DNA of 64,000 bases, from the NCBI GenBank assembly GCA_037833965.1, contig AP031352.1, positions 21,618,501 through 21,682,500 on the forward strand, given 5' to 3'. Source of the DNA: Marchantia polymorpha subsp. ruderalis (taxonomy: Eukaryota; Streptophyta; Marchantiopsida; Marchantiales; Marchantiaceae). How positions within the stretch are numbered: position 1 is the stretch's first letter; every line of letters starts with the position of its first letter. Below the pieces are notes generated by a model. The model did no database searches and had not been told where the DNA came from. It saw only the letters and a program-made list of their open reading frames with translations. The translations under genes were made by a program, and so were the position numbers. Below, one piece after another: positions 1-11,700 of the stretch.

Positions 1-524
1 AAGACCAACGGCACCCTTTGATATAGAGATAAAACTTTCACTTGTTACATTTGTTATATTTGTTTGACCTTTGGTATGCGGAAAGCTAATGGCATCCAAC
101 CTGGACGTCTAGATCCGGTTTTAGGAGAATCATTTGTGAGATTTCAATCTTGGGTCATTTGGTTTGTATTTTGGGTTTGTTGTCACTAAATACCACGTCT
201 TGAAACTCCTCCTACTCCTTCTACTTCACATAATTTCCGCAACAAACACTCGAGTCTCTATTAGTGAAATTTTGCCAAAAAACTTGCTAATTGAATGCTT
301 CAAACGATATTGTGTTTCGAGAGGTGTTCCTTTCGATCATTAATCACATCATGATCAAAACTCCCCCACAACTACATACGTGAACAAAATTTTTCACTTG
401 TCAATACAAAGAATCTGAGAAATCTTCCTCACTCTCAAGTAACAAGTCTCATTGAAAGACACACATCCATTGACATGAGCCTTACAATCTATGTTGTTCG
501 CGACGGATTGTCATCAATGACCAT
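1..524. other. Intergenic left flank
   Basis: No open frame of useful length and no recognisable domain is visible here. The sequence is AT-rich and ends where homology to the inverted transposon copy at 44.3-48.6 kb begins. Confidence 0.5.
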
Positions 525-3190
525 GCCTCTCTATATACGGCACATACGGAACTTTTGAGTCAAAGTTCCGTATTTTTTTTTCTTAAAGTTCCGTATAGGG
601 TTGAGTGACTTGACAATTACTCTCCGTGCGATCATATCTTCTTTGGATCCTTATGCTTGCTACCTAAACGGACACTGGTTTCAAGTCACGTGAATATTTG
701 CAGGTTACACTTTGATGCCACAAATTTGTGAGTGTTCTTATTGGAAGGTTGACTGAATGCCTGCTTTGGGTCTCTCTAACCTTGCCTAGAACATGTTTTT
801 ATGTCTTAGTTTCCATTTCTCTTCATTAACATTATTCTGAAAGTAATGTGACCTACTTACTGTAAAACCGTGGGTGATGACAATCGAGGTGCGTTAATCT
901 GTCCTTGATCATGCTCAATTTTTTTGAAGTGGACTCTTAGACAAAGATGTAGAGATATCGAGAACTTGAAGATGAGGTAGAGCTGAAAAGGATTCGGCTA
1001 AGGAAATGTTCCTCTTTGCTTTTGCAGATGCATTTCTGGAGGTCCTTGGTGAGGGTTTGGCAGCCCCTTTCACGACATGTGAGCACTAAAGTTCTACTCT
1101 GAACTTCACAGTTTTGGGTTTGTATTTTGCTAAGTAGTTTTTGACTTTTTTCCCAATCTTGATGGAGTCTATTGAACCTGCTTCTAAGCAACTCCGCAAA
1201 ACTCCATTTCAGCAAAAACATCTATTAGAGTATAGTCTCTGTATAGCAAGTCGTGATGCTAGAACTTCTGAAGTGGTGGCAGTTAGGTGTAGATTCTGTG
1301 TATGTTTCGGACGCGAAGAACTTGTTAAAAAATCCTCTACATCTTGGACATTTGAGAAGCCTCCTTTTAGGACAGACAACTACATGCAACATTTTTGCAT
1401 CAATCATCAAGTGAGGTGGAGGGAGTATCAGAAGCTTTCGACAAGAGATAAGTACAAATATTTTGCTGTTTCTATTAAACATGCTGAAACTATTTGTCAT
1501 TTCATGGAAAATCAGTCTGCCATGAGTACTTTTATAATCAGATGTTCAATTGTTGATGTGATTATAGGAGACATGCTCTAGAATGAAAATGATTTGTATG
1601 TTCAATCTCGAGCAAATGCAATGTCACTCTTTAAATTAACTGATGATGGGAATTACCGTATTTAAATTAGCCAGAAAAAACAGTTTGAGCTGGTAATTCG
1701 TTTTGTTGCACGAGGAATGTTATTCTCCATGGCAGTTGATGCAGTTCAAGATGCGAGAGAGGTCTGCGATATCCTTAAACTTGGATTTTGTAGCGAATCT
1801 CTGGTTGCTTCTTATGTAAGAACCGCATGAGCCAAATCTATTGAAAATATTGCTCAGATACTACACTCGGCCTTGACTTTTTCTGTAGCCTTTGATGCCT
1901 CTTGTGACCTACAAATAGTTTCTTGGATGGATGTTCGAATTCGGTTTTATCAAAATTCTTCTATTGAAAATCCGCACTTTATCACACTTACTTTTTCTGG
2001 TAGACATAGAGTATTGGCTATGTTTGAGATGTTTTGCAACTTGTTTGATGCAATTTGTCCCTTATGGAAAGACAAGCTAATTGGGTGTTCAACTGATGGT
2101 GCTACAAATATGATAACACATTTATCTGGAGTTGTGACATGTATTCAAGAAGTAGTTAGACCAAATTTCATTCGTGTATCGTGTTTGCTGCATCAGATAG
2201 ATATTGTGATGCAAAAGATATATAAAAATGCTGGCAGTGGATTTCAGAAGACTCTAACCTCACTGATTTCTGTTTTACGACGTCATAATATTTTGATAGA
2301 TGAAATGCAAGCTATTCGTCCAAGTCTATCTACTACTCGTTGGGCCTCTATGTCACGTGTATCTTGTTTTTTGATCAAAAGAAGATCTAAAATCATGGCT
2401 TTTTTTGAACAGAGTGATGTTTCTCAAAGAAATTGTGACATGCCTTCATTATCTTGGTGGATTATGGTTGCAATTGTAAGTGAGTTTTCAGGGCATGTAA
2501 GTCAGTGTGTGAAAGGTTTACAAGGAAGAAAAACTACTTTGCAACAACAAAAGTCAGTTCTTCAAGATCTGCTTACTAACTTACAGCGTTTTGCATGTGT
2601 ATGGCGAGTTGGGATTCAATTAAACTCATCCCTAGCGTTTGACATCGTAACCTTGGACATATGGGAAGTTAGTCATGCCAATCTGATTGGGTTAATCGAA
2701 GATCAAGGTCTGTTTCCTACCCAAGCATTGGCAGAGATGGACACATACTCAAAAAGTGAAGTGTTGCATGCAGTTGGCAACCTGTTTTTGGAAGCAGTTT
2801 GTAATTTGAGCAAGGTAGAAGCTACACGTGATGAGTTGAACCAATCAGCTTCTAGTATTTTGCCACCTTGCTTGCCTCAGGAACTGGTAGCTATGAAGAC
2901 ACGAGAAATTGTTCAGTTAGTTCTTAAATATCAAGAACGTCTCCAAGTTTCTCGGGAACAAGAGTTCATAGATAAAATAGTGGAAGAACACAAGGAGCTT
3001 CTAGTTTTTGTAAACAGAGAACATTGTCTTCGAAATGCTTTGAGTAGGTTGACTAAGCAGTCTAAAATTTGTGAAGCTTGGAGTACCCCAAATATTAGGA
3101 ACAGGTTTCCTCGACTTATAGAATTTGTAGGAGGATTAGCTTGTTCATTTCCTAATACTGCAACAGTAGAAAGTGATTTCTCAATTTAGC
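525..3190 (+). mobile_element. hAT-type DNA transposon, copy A (degenerate, 3' truncated)
   Basis: From about 525 to 3185 this sequence matches, in inverted orientation, the copy at 44345-48563. The shared block starts at the motif GCCTCTCTATATACGG. Just inside it lies a 10-bp inverted pair, TACGGAACTT at 545-554 and AAGTTCCGTA at 563-572, which copy B also carries with mismatches. Homology stops at the dimerisation motif near 3185, whereas copy B continues for about 100 more coding bases, so copy A is cut short at its 3' end. Terminal inverted repeats and a target-site duplication could not be defined. Confidence 0.7.
1162..3189 (+). pseudogene. hAT-like transposase, one frame with three in-frame stops
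   Basis: A single reading frame runs from the ATG at 1162 to 3189, about 675 codons, broken only by in-frame stops at 1579-1581 (TAG), 1663-1665 (TAA) and 1828-1830 (TGA). Near the N terminus a CxxC (CRFC) followed by Hx4H resembles a BED-type zinc finger. The middle part has FDASCD and GCSTDGATNM, the usual places of the first two acidic catalytic residues of hAT enzymes, followed by a CLLHQID block. The end reads FPNTATVESDFS, the hAT C-terminal dimerisation motif. At all three stop positions copy B still has a sense codon (Trp, Gln, Cys), so these are secondary mutations. Not functional as it stands. Confidence 0.75.
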
Positions 3191-5586
3191 AATATCTGTT
3201 ATCCGCGACTCCAGTCGCCCGTGACCACTGTCGCTCACGAATTTTTGATGCCCGCAATCAATGTTGCTTGCAATTGAAACATTGTTTTCTGCGACCTCTA
3301 TTGCTCATTGTCGTATGCGATTGATCCTCACCGTCACCCGCGACCACTGTTGCACGTAATCACGTTGAAAAGGAGAGACAATGACAACTTTTGAGTCAAT
3401 TTCCTCCTTTTGAGTCATTGTTCTGCAACTTTTGGGCTAACTCTCACTCAGGTTTACCTCTGATGGCTTTGCGGTAGCGCTTCATGGTTCTAGAAGACTA
3501 GGATTCATCCTCACACTCATAGCCGAAACACTCACTCACACAATCACTCAAGGTAGCACTCCAACTCACACTCACATCGACACTCCAAGGTACTGAAAAT
3601 CGTCACTTTTTCATATATGAAACAAGTCCTCACACATGACTCTCCAAACTTGCTTGAGAGCTGATACTCTAGCTCTCTATTTATACTACTTGAGAAGTTA
3701 TCATAGTAACATGCGGTAATTTCTCCTAACTTACTTTACCTAGGTAAGTTTGACTAACCCACTATACGTGGCAACATGTCATGGGCCTAGCTAAACCTTC
3801 TAGAAGTCTTCGGAATCCAAGGTTGAGGTGGCGACATGCCATTGGAAACTTTTAAACTTCTACAAGCTTCTTAGCCACTAAGTCAACCTTAGACTTAGTC
3901 TAGTCAATCATCTTTCATATATTGAATCACACCAATCAAATCCAAGGTTCTAGTCAAATATCTAATCCCTTGGAATCTAGAACTTTGTAAAAGACAAAAT
4001 AGAAGTGCTCACTTCTTTCTAGAAGACAAAATAGGAGTGCTCACTCCACTCTTCTAGAACTCCGCTAATTCTTCCGCCAACTATAGATATTGTAGCTAAA
4101 CTTAGTCATAACTAACTAGTTTAGTCATAACTAGCTAGAGTTAGCTATGCCTTGGCTAATTATCCCTAATCACTTGACCACTTCTAAGACTTAGTACATA
4201 TGTGCAACACCCGATCTTACAGTTCAACTCCTGAAAAATGTCTATATGCACTATTTGTGTCGAAAGCTTTCTAGCGATATCCAATTTGACTACATTTTGA
4301 CAAAAAATATTTGTAAAAAATATTTATGACAAAATATTCCTTCATCGTTATTTCGACTATCATCGTTGATCTCCGCCATCACCGTCACCATCACTATAGG
4401 TAGACCGTCAACCGCTTTTCCCTCTTGACCATGGTTGGCCCAACGACTACATTAGATCCTTGATCACAAATGCAACCATGTTCACTACAACCGCGATCGC
4501 GACTTCAATCACATAAAACTTGACAACGGTTGACTCTAACCACGTTGACAACTACTATGTTCGATCATCAATCATAGTTCATCCTCTGACCATGTTTAAC
4601 TTGTGGTAGGTGGGTTAAACGAGATTAGTCCGCAATTAGTCCGGTTGATCACAATCGCTCTGGGCAACTACGCTCCACCATGACCATATTTGCCGTTTGA
4701 CCACCACGCCGACTTGAGGGGAGCCTCTCCAGCCTGCCGCACCACAATCATGTTTGCCGCTTGGTCATCACGCAAGCCGACACGAGGGGAGCCTCTCTAG
4801 TCTACCACACCGATGGAGAGAAGTGGGACAGTTGGCTTTGCTGCTCGGCTCCGTCACGTGCTGCTGCCCGACCACGACCTAGGAAGGGAAACCGCATCAA
4901 TTGTGCGCCTCTCCGGATGATGCCACACGTGGCTTGGTCGTGATCCAACTTGGGCGGGTCATGACGTAAAGCATGTGACTGCCTGTGTACAACCTCGTCC
5001 TTCGTTTCTCAGATCTGCATCGTTGCTTTGTACACTAGGTGTTGCACACCAACACTAATATTCATCACTGTCCACGATGACAAGTCAAAAGTCATGCTGG
5101 AGGACAAAAGTAGCAGCTGGAGCCTGTTGAACAATTTTGCACTATACTATCAAACTATAGCTTGATCGTTCGCTAAAATAAAATCTTTAAAATACAAATG
5201 TAGATTCTTCTACTTCTCAACTGCTGCACTGGGTGTGAGGAGATTTTAGTTTCTCGGAATTGTCCGTATCTCTGTCCATCAGAGTCTTGGATGATAGTGG
5301 AAGTGTAATAACTTTGCTATGATACATCTAAACATATGTGGTAATTACATCCCCTCGATTACTCATATATACACGGTTTGATAGCAGAAACCGTCTCATT
5401 ATCAGTGCATGGGATCCTACCCATATTCTTACTTCCTCCTAACGTAATAAAATCAACCCTTGTGTCCATGGATACTTGAGTCGGCCCCCCTTGATGAATA
5501 GAGATGCGAGTCCATGCGTGCTTCAATAAATAGTATAGATGGACAACGAGTGTCTATATGGGTTTGATATGGGTTTGATCTATTGT
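3191..5586. other. Repeat-rich intergenic DNA
   Basis: No gene was recognised. The stretch has degenerate simple motifs (recurring CGACC, CTGTTGC and CACCGTC words at about 3.2-3.4 and 4.3-4.7 kb), a short imperfect duplication around 3990-4060 containing GACAAAATAG and GTGCTCACT, and many TCTAGAAG words. It may be the remains of another element fused to the truncated end of copy A. The short open frames show no conserved motif. Confidence 0.4.
4685..4813. repeat. Two-unit tandem repeat of about 64 bp
   Basis: Units at about 4685-4748 and 4749-4813 share TTTGCCG at the start, then CCGAC and GAGGGGAGCCTCTC, and differ by point changes and a small indel. Confidence 0.75.
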
Positions 5587-6051
5587 CTATAGCAGATGAC
5601 GTAAAGGTTTGTTTTGTCGGAGCAAAATCTCGTGAACTTGCGCACAAGTGCAGCAATATCTAACTCCGGTCTGGCTAGCAAGAGTTTGAGACACACATGA
5701 CAACACATGTAGATTCATGTCCATCTCAACCTCTCGGATGGTCAAATCGAGCACAATGGCGAACACTCACTCTTCGTACTTCTTGTACTCGACAATCGAA
5801 ACCATCGTGGTTATTGAGCCACATGTCATAAGCGAGAACATGGTCTTCTCCTCCTCTGTCGTAGCATTTGTCCGATGTGTTGTGAATCCACTCCACCGCT
5901 TTGTTCTCAAATTGTAGCTCATGAACACGAGATCAGCGTAGTGCTCATCACCGTCATTCTCCTGATCATACTCTCCGAGTAGAACAGAGCAGAGCAAATT
6001 CTCCACACATGGACCGACCGCTTCCACTTTGTAGCAAGCAATATGTGACAA
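5587..6051 (-). pseudogene. Eroded unknown reading frame with one internal stop
   Basis: The minus strand is open over about 155 codons in one frame apart from a TGA at 5769-5767. The upstream half is acidic and contains SYNLRTKRWSGF, which loosely resembles a kelch-like repeat of plant F-box proteins. The downstream half continues with VFAIVLDLTIREVE and ends at the TAG at 5589-5587. No ATG opens the frame and no neighbouring exon was found, so it is either a gene fragment or a chance frame. The F-box/kelch idea is a weak inference. Confidence 0.3.
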
Positions 6052-8110
6052 TGGAGGATCATCATGCGACTAGAGATATGTGATCAATGAATACAGATTA
6101 AATTACAAAATGCTTTGAGCTAGACATTCGATCGTCAATGTGCTTTGATAGGAGTCTGTATTCATCAGGGAAGATTTGCAGATTGTTGGTCGGTAGATAG
6201 AGGTTGCGCTTATGGTTGTAGAGCTATGGAGGGAGTCAAAATGTTTGAAGTAGTCAAAAAACAGGAGCACCGGCCTTGGTAGCTGGTTTATCATCCACCG
6301 TCACCTTTCCTTGCAAAATCCATGATCTTCTCAAACTCGTCACCGTCAGAATTTTATCACGTTATTCTCTTACTCGTAAGAAAATCAAGTTTGTTGTCTC
6401 CCAAATACATAAAACCTGTCATACATGCTTTGAACCAATAACCGGCTCTGCTATCGATTATGAACGCTAAAATCAAGAATACATTGAACAATCATGAGAG
6501 ACAAATGTAATGTTATTCACCCTTGGGGAGGAGGGCTACGTCTACCTAGAACTCGAGAACATTTACTCTAGGTCTTGTCATAAAGACTCAATGTACAAGA
6601 TGAACCCCGAGATATTTATGCCCAGTCCAGACGACAATCCTAGCTATAAATAGCTAGGATACAAGATTAATCCTTAATTAAAGTTAACCTCAAATATATA
6701 TATGCACTGAAATTACTTATATATATATTGAATATTAAATATAAAAAATATTTATATATTGAATATTAGAGATATATATACATTTTTATATAAATAGATA
6801 TGTATATAGATATGTATTTATATCTATATACATATCATTTTATTTGATTTTGTATTGGGGGGAGAGCTTTGTTACATGATCGATGTCACAAATTATGTAT
6901 ATTTTGTGCGATCATCAAGATCAAGATCAAGATGTCTCAGTGATGGAGATCATCATGTCAGAGTCGTGATTGTTTTAAACGTCAAATATGTTGAAACACA
7001 TGATATTCTCCATATTGTGATTGTTGCAAACATTTGATTGTTTGAGACATCAAATATGTCAAAACATGTGATATTTTTCAAATCGTGAAGGGTATATCGA
7101 TTCTTGGGAATGATCCGGCTTCACCCATCGCATGTGAGTCTCGAATGATTCCGATCATTCACAAAAAAATATTAAAGAAAGAACGGGAGTGGGATAATTA
7201 TCATCCACCGTATGCGTATATAGGTTTGGGTTGGGTGAATGTTTGTTTAACCACTCTGTTTTTGTGCTAGTAAGATGACATATATATATGACAATTGCGA
7301 GTGTATATATATATATATATATAAATATAAATCTCTCTATCACTTCCCTTATGGTTTTAATACGGAGAAAACTTTCCAAGTGTAGTTCCCTCGTAACGAG
7401 TATGAGCCAAAAATATAAATTATTTTATATTTTTTCAAAAAATAATTCATATTCACTCATTTATTTATATTTAACATACACATATTTAATATAAATATCA
7501 TTTTATTTGATTTTGTATTATTTGGAGAGAAGAGTTTGTTTTTATGATAAGTTTGACATACAACAAGTTATACAAAGTTCTGTAAATGATAGCAGCTCCG
7601 CTTTGGATGCGAATATAAATTTGAACTTGAAGATTATTTTATGAACAAGGATGAGTATGGTGGTAGGTTTGATGAGTTTCATCCCATTGACATTCCGTTG
7701 ATGTTGAAGCCATTCATGATGAGGATATTTTCAAGGGTAAGGAGGAAGTGATGAACAAGGGTAAATTTTTTTTTTAGTTAGGTGGAGCTCTGAGCTTTTT
7801 TTAATACATCTGGTATTATACTTTATCATTATGCAAAAGCCAATCATACAGATCCATATTTGCAACTCGAGATTAAAAAATGAAAGTTTAAATATAATCT
7901 TGCGGCGATAAAAACATATTGCCATGTAATTCTCGAAGCAAATTCTTGCCATTAAATTTTACCCAACACAAAATTAAATCAAGAGAGAAAAAAATAATCA
8001 TCAACTACATTCAATTGCAAGCTAATTCAGTAATAAGAGTAATACTAATATAAACTAACACGAAACACATAACGACTGGAACACACGAAAGGACGAACAC
8101 AAAGCATAAT
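6052..8110. other. AT-rich intergenic DNA with TA microsatellite
   Basis: No gene was recognised. At 6690-6840 and 7280-7330 the sequence is almost pure A/T, with runs of ATATAT including a TA stretch near 7304-7324. Two short related segments, around 6965-7010 and 7030-7080, share GACATCAAATATGT-like words followed by CACATGATATTCTCCA or CATGTGATATTTTTCA, a weak local duplication. Confidence 0.45.
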
Positions 8111-8769
8111 AAATCACAAAGGAGAGAAAGTAATTGCCAACGCCCGTAGCGTCCCCACGGCCGGTCCGCATGGCCCAATCCCGGCGAACGGCATCCGTCG
8201 TCCCGCCGGGCGCCGGCGTTGGTCCGAAGTCCGTACGTTCGTCCGTCCATCCCACCGTCGAGCTCGACCCCGGAGGGAAGAGCCGACGGCGGTGAGCGGA
8301 CAGAAGGAAGGCTGAGGGTCCGCGGCGGGGGGACGGGGAGCAGAGCACGTAGGGCTCGAGGGCGCTGTGCAGAAGAAGGTCGACGGTGCAGGGCGCAGAA
8401 CAAATTGCGAGGCTCCGAGTCTAGAGCCCTTTCCGATCCAATGAGTTCTCGCGGCTAGGCAGCCGAGCTCGCTTTCGCTCGTTGCATTGCATGGCTGCTT
8501 GCGGCCTCCCTCCGTCGTCTTCTTCGTCGTCGTCGTGTCTCGAACTCGGCTCCTCGTCGAGGGGTCAGCAGGAATCTCCCAGATACTGCCATCCATGCCT
8601 GAGCGTGATCGACACTCCCCTGCCGAGCATCTCTGCGGCCCGAGATTCTGGAGTGGCTCTGCGCTGCGCTGTGCTGTGCGAGAGAGCGAGCGGTAGCCGA
8701 CGCGCGGGACTCTGAGAATCGGGATTGCGATTTGAGTGTGAGCGGGACGCGAATTTTGAGTGAGCGAGG
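8111..8769 (+). promoter_or_regulatory. GC/CpG-rich 5' region of the XPG gene
   Basis: Base composition changes abruptly at about 8110 from AT-rich to CpG-rich and stays so until the XPG start codon at 8770. This is where the promoter and 5' UTR of that gene should lie. Overlapping open frames on both strands are those expected by chance in GC-rich DNA and none has a recognisable domain. No convincing TATA box was found and the transcription start is unknown. Confidence 0.4.
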
Positions 8770-11700
8770 ATGGGAGTGCAGGGGTTATGGGAGCTGTTGA
8801 CTCCAATCGGTCGCCGGGTTTCGGTGGATTCTCTCGGGAACAGAAAGCTGGCCATCGGTGAGATTCTCTCATGGCTCGATCACTGCACTGGATTTCAGCT
8901 TCGCAGGAGCGAACGCTCGGTCCGGTGGAGTGCGACGAATTTTTTCAGAAGCGCTCTTTTAGCTGCAACTCACTGGAACAATTTGGAGGAGACCTTGTGG
9001 TTGAGCTGGTCCTCTGAAGTGGAGAAGGCTTCGGGCGATTCGCTTCCGCTCTCGTATCTGCAATTTTTTCTCACGCCTTCGGAGATTTTAGAGAACCCGG
9101 CATCTGAAGGCTGTGATGAATTTTCCCACTGGTTTCTGTTTATTTGGTCGGGATGTCAAGCTGCTCATGAGAATTAATGGTCATCGAATGAACTTTGCGT
9201 GCACCAATTTTGCAGATGCAAGCATATGGATTATCCAATTTATGAAGGCAATGCGCGACGAGAACGGAGACATGGTCAGAAATGCCCACCTCCTCGGGTT
9301 CTTCCGGAGAATTTGCAAGCTTCTCTTCCTGCGCATAAAGCCGGTCTTTGTGTTTGATGGGGGAACACCACTTCTGAAACGAAGGACCGTGATTGCCAGA
9401 CGCAAGCAGCGGGAAAGTGCGCAATTCAAAATTCGTAAGACTGCTGAGAAGCTGCTTCTAAACCATGTGAGCTTGGCACTATTGCCAGCCCTCTTTTCAC
9501 AATCGGGGCTTGCCGCTGAATAAGCATTGATGGTCTATGTGTTCTCGAAGAATTGATGTTAGAGCTCACCGATGGTCACTCTTTGTGAATATAGCATCAA
9601 AGTACAGATATGTGAGCATTTTCCACAGCCTCTCATTCTGGAGAGAAGGAGATCGGTTGTGCACCGTTGGAGTCATGCCTCGCTGTGTATCGGCTGTCTT
9701 ATTCGAGATTCTTGTAGTGTTTATTCTCTTGATTTCCAAGAATTAATTATACGAGGTTCGGAGTTTTTTCTTTCTATGTACAAGGTTGAAGTTTGATCCG
9801 ATCACATGAATTCATGGCATGTACCAAGCTGGATCAGTGTGACCTGCTTCTGCCTCTAGCAGCAGTTCTTACCGGCTTGCTGACAAATTTTGCGCGTAGA
9901 TCCGGTCACGTAAATTGGAGGAGTTAGCTTCTGAAATCAACTCTGGTCCACGAAAGCCTCCAACCCAAGTTCCAAGCCAAGTATCAAGTCAGGTCGTTGA
10001 AACAGATGTCAAGCCAGTCTCAGCGGACGCATTTCAAACATCACCTGGGTCGGAACATCAGTTAGATGCACGGGGCTTGTCTTTCAGAGAACGAGCTGAT
10101 CAGGAAGCTGCAGATGCTCTGTAAGTGCCGTTGGTTTCATTTGTTAAGAAGTTCACTTTTATTATTTTCGAATTACGGAGAAGATGATTGAATCCCCGTA
10201 TGCAATACTGAAGACAGCAACTAGTTAGACGTACTATTCGAACAACTTTGCAAATGGTCCTTCAAGCATTCCAGTCCTCGGCTAGGTAACTGATCAATAT
10301 TGTACATCCAATCATGTAGACACACTAGAGACTCGAGATTGCTACTACGAAGAGTATGCTGTCCAAATTTTGCTCTAAACTTCGTACTCCTTGTAATTTT
10401 ACTCACTGTTCTTCTCCCACCCACCAGGCTTGCAGCATCATTAGCAGCAGAAGACAGTCAGTCTGCGCAGGCTGACAGAGATCCAGCTGAAGAAATTATT
10501 GAAGCGAGCGATGGGGATGATGATGTGGAGGAGCTTGTTCTGCCTGTAGGTTTAATTTTTATTCTTGATTGACTTTTTTCTTCAAGTATGTTGTGATTTC
10601 TGTTACTTATATACAACTGGCAGCTAGCACAATGCTACCATTCCAATTCAAAGTGCAAGCTGACTCACCAGTACGATTTTGTCTTCCGTCGTGTGGAGGG
10701 AGCTTATATGCATTATATACGGAACACTTTCTGATGTGTAAGCAACTAACTGCTGTTTTGCCTTTGTGTCCTCAGTCCACTGTGAAGGGACTCGATCCTG
10801 CCGTCTTGGCGTCTCTACCCGCTTCGATGCAGTTGGAGCTACTAGTCCAGGTCTCTACCTTTGGTTCTTGGTTTCATCATATGAATTTGTAGTTTAATTG
10901 CTGCCTTTCACCCTCGTTCATGAGTTCATGACGCATTAGTTTCCTGTTCATTGTGCAGATGAGGGAACAACTTGTTGCTGAAAATAGGCAAAAGTTTCAA
11001 AAAGTATCCAAGGTAGGAAACTCCTTGAATCTGCTGGGTTTCTGTATCCAATTATGAAGTTGCATAAATTTGCGTCTAGTTTGTTGTATTTTATTTTCTA
11101 GAAATTGCAGACATAGCTATACTTTACAGGATCATAACAATAGTTGTCTAGCTTCTAAAACTTGTCGTACAGCTTCAGCTTTTTTCTGATTATTAAGAAG
11201 TATTAACTGTTCTTTGTTTTTATCACTGGATCAGGTGCCCGCGTCATTTTCTCAGCTACAAATTCAAGCTTACTTGAAAACTGTAGCATTTAGAAGGGAG
11301 ATAACTGAAGTTCAGCGAGCTTCGGGTGGTGTGGGAGTAGGAGGTGTTCCCACAACTCGAATTGCATCCACCTCTGACCGGGAGTTCATTTTTTCGAATT
11401 CCTTTCAAGGCGAGAAACCGTAAGTCTCTGCCCGGAGTCTTTTATAATGATTCCAACCTCGATTTGTTCATCACTATGTTCATAATTTTACACCTTATGA
11501 ATGCAGAGCACCGAGCACTGTTGAAAAACAGAGACGTGGAAGAAGCGGAGTAGCAAAGGAGATTCCTGGTTCATTTCTGGGATCAAAGTCAACTTTGTTT
11601 TCCTCTATGACAGAGACTCAGAAGAGTCCTCTAGAGGTGATTCCCGAAGAAGGTGTGGTCTCATTGGTCTCTACACAATTGAGTGAAGAACCTGACACAA

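Noticed and set aside
8114-8872. 252-codon minus-strand frame across the XPG 5' region
   Set aside because: It overlaps XPG exon 1 antisense, several other long frames occupy the same GC-rich DNA on both strands, and it has no domain.
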